A stretch of 7,038 nucleotides of DNA, taken from positions 1 to 7,038 of the forward strand of contig JAFGDC010000586.1 of NCBI GenBank assembly GCA_016932295.1, given 5' to 3'. A program made the translations under genes and the position numbers. Shown one piece after another: positions 6,736 through 7,038 of the stretch. How positions within the stretch are numbered: position 1 is the stretch's first letter; the number at the start of each line of letters is the position of its first letter. Below the pieces are notes generated by a model that was given only the letters and a program-made list of their open reading frames with translations, had not been told where the DNA came from and searched no databases. The stretch is from a candidate division CSSED10-310 bacterium (lineage in GTDB: Bacteria > CSSED10-310 > JAFGDC01).

Positions 6736-6823
6736 GACTTGGTTTTGTCATTGCTCACAGCGTGTCGGCCAGCCGCCGGAATTCGTCCGGGACGATTCAC
6801 GCAGCCGGTTGCCCCGCCGCCGT
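6736..6823. other. Convergent intergenic gap between ychF and the NamZ-like gene
   Basis: Two genes end toward each other across 88 bases. The only structured element I see is CCGGA-ATTCG-TCCGG (6776-6790), a 5-base-pair stem with a 5-base loop. It has no U-run on either strand, so a classical intrinsic terminator is not supported. It could be a weak bidirectional element or chance. Confidence 0.4.
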
Positions 6824-7038
6824 TCAGTACAATCGATACTTGTGATGAAGCTTGGTAAAAATACGTTCGTTGCCCGTGAACCAGTCCTCGAATTCCCGCC
6901 ATTCCGCGCCTGCATCCACCAACAGCCGAAGTCGATCGGTACCGGCCAGGATGTCGATGGGGAGCTTCACCGGTTCGTATTCGTAGGGTGGCTGTTTCCA
7001 TGCCAGGTCAGCGGGGTGTAGGCGACGGACCGCATGAA
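6824..7038 (-). CDS. DUF1343 / NamZ-type exo-beta-N-acetylmuramidase, C-terminal fragment (5' end outside window)
   Basis: On the minus strand a frame with no start codon in view enters from the right edge and ends with the TGA complementary to 6824-6826, giving 70 residues. Its content LAWKQPPYEYEPVKLPID, ILAGTDRLR, then an acidic helix and the ending HHKYRLY match the C-terminus of DUF1343 proteins as I remember them (W..PPYEYE..KLPIDIL.G.D..R...KYLLY). The family includes NamZ, which removes N-acetylmuramic acid from the non-reducing end of peptidoglycan fragments during cell-wall recycling. The catalytic domain is outside the window, so activity and signal peptide cannot be judged. The gene is convergent with ychF. 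Confidence 0.72.
   Translation of the reverse strand, partial: HAVRRLHPADLAWKQPPYEYEPVKLPIDILAGTDRLRLLVDAGAEWREFEDWFTGNERIFTKLHHKYRLY

Overview
The window looks like a stretch of a moderately GC-rich Gram-negative bacterial chromosome. The supporting content is type IV pilus motor ATPases, a small lipoprotein or inner-membrane protein, a YchF GTPase-fold ATPase and the end of a NamZ-type cell-wall enzyme. The phylum cannot be fixed by eye. Protein signatures fit Pseudomonadota or Desulfobacterota-like lineages. There is no integrase, transposase, tRNA, CRISPR array or phage gene, so this reads as ordinary chromosome with an unusual pilus-motor pair at its centre.

Layout, left to right. (1) 1-694 (+): C-terminal part of a B12-binding-type radical SAM protein that starts before the window. 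(2) 695-1010: a gene-free spacer ending in a near-consensus sigma70-type promoter (957-985). (3) 1011-3776 (+): a 921-residue protein made of a long HEAT-repeat solenoid fused to a complete PilT-family ATPase domain. (4) 3779-4888 (+): a stand-alone PilT/PilU-like ATPase starting 2 bases after the previous stop, so the two form a translationally coupled operon. (5) 4905-5183 (-): a small lipoprotein or membrane protein, convergent with the ATPase pair. (6) 5184-5640: a gene-free spacer that holds a good sigma70 promoter (5524-5552), a short tandem repeat array (5549-5614) lying in the leader, and a strong ribosome binding site. (7) 5641-6735 (+): ychF. (8) 6824-7038 (-): the C-terminal 70 residues of a DUF1343/NamZ-family protein, convergent with ychF and entering from the right edge.

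The most interesting unit is the ATPase pair. One subunit carries about 450 residues of HEAT scaffold on a PilT core with altered N-terminal and Walker A surroundings. The other is a normal-length PilT homologue with a clean Walker A, but the usually invariant LREDPD stretch before its Walker B glutamate reads GRSSAD. I infer a PilT/PilU-like retraction module whose HEAT half provides a docking or regulatory surface. The second point of interest is the 12/14-nt tandem repeat array between the ychF promoter and its start codon, which is a plausible site of copy-number variation.
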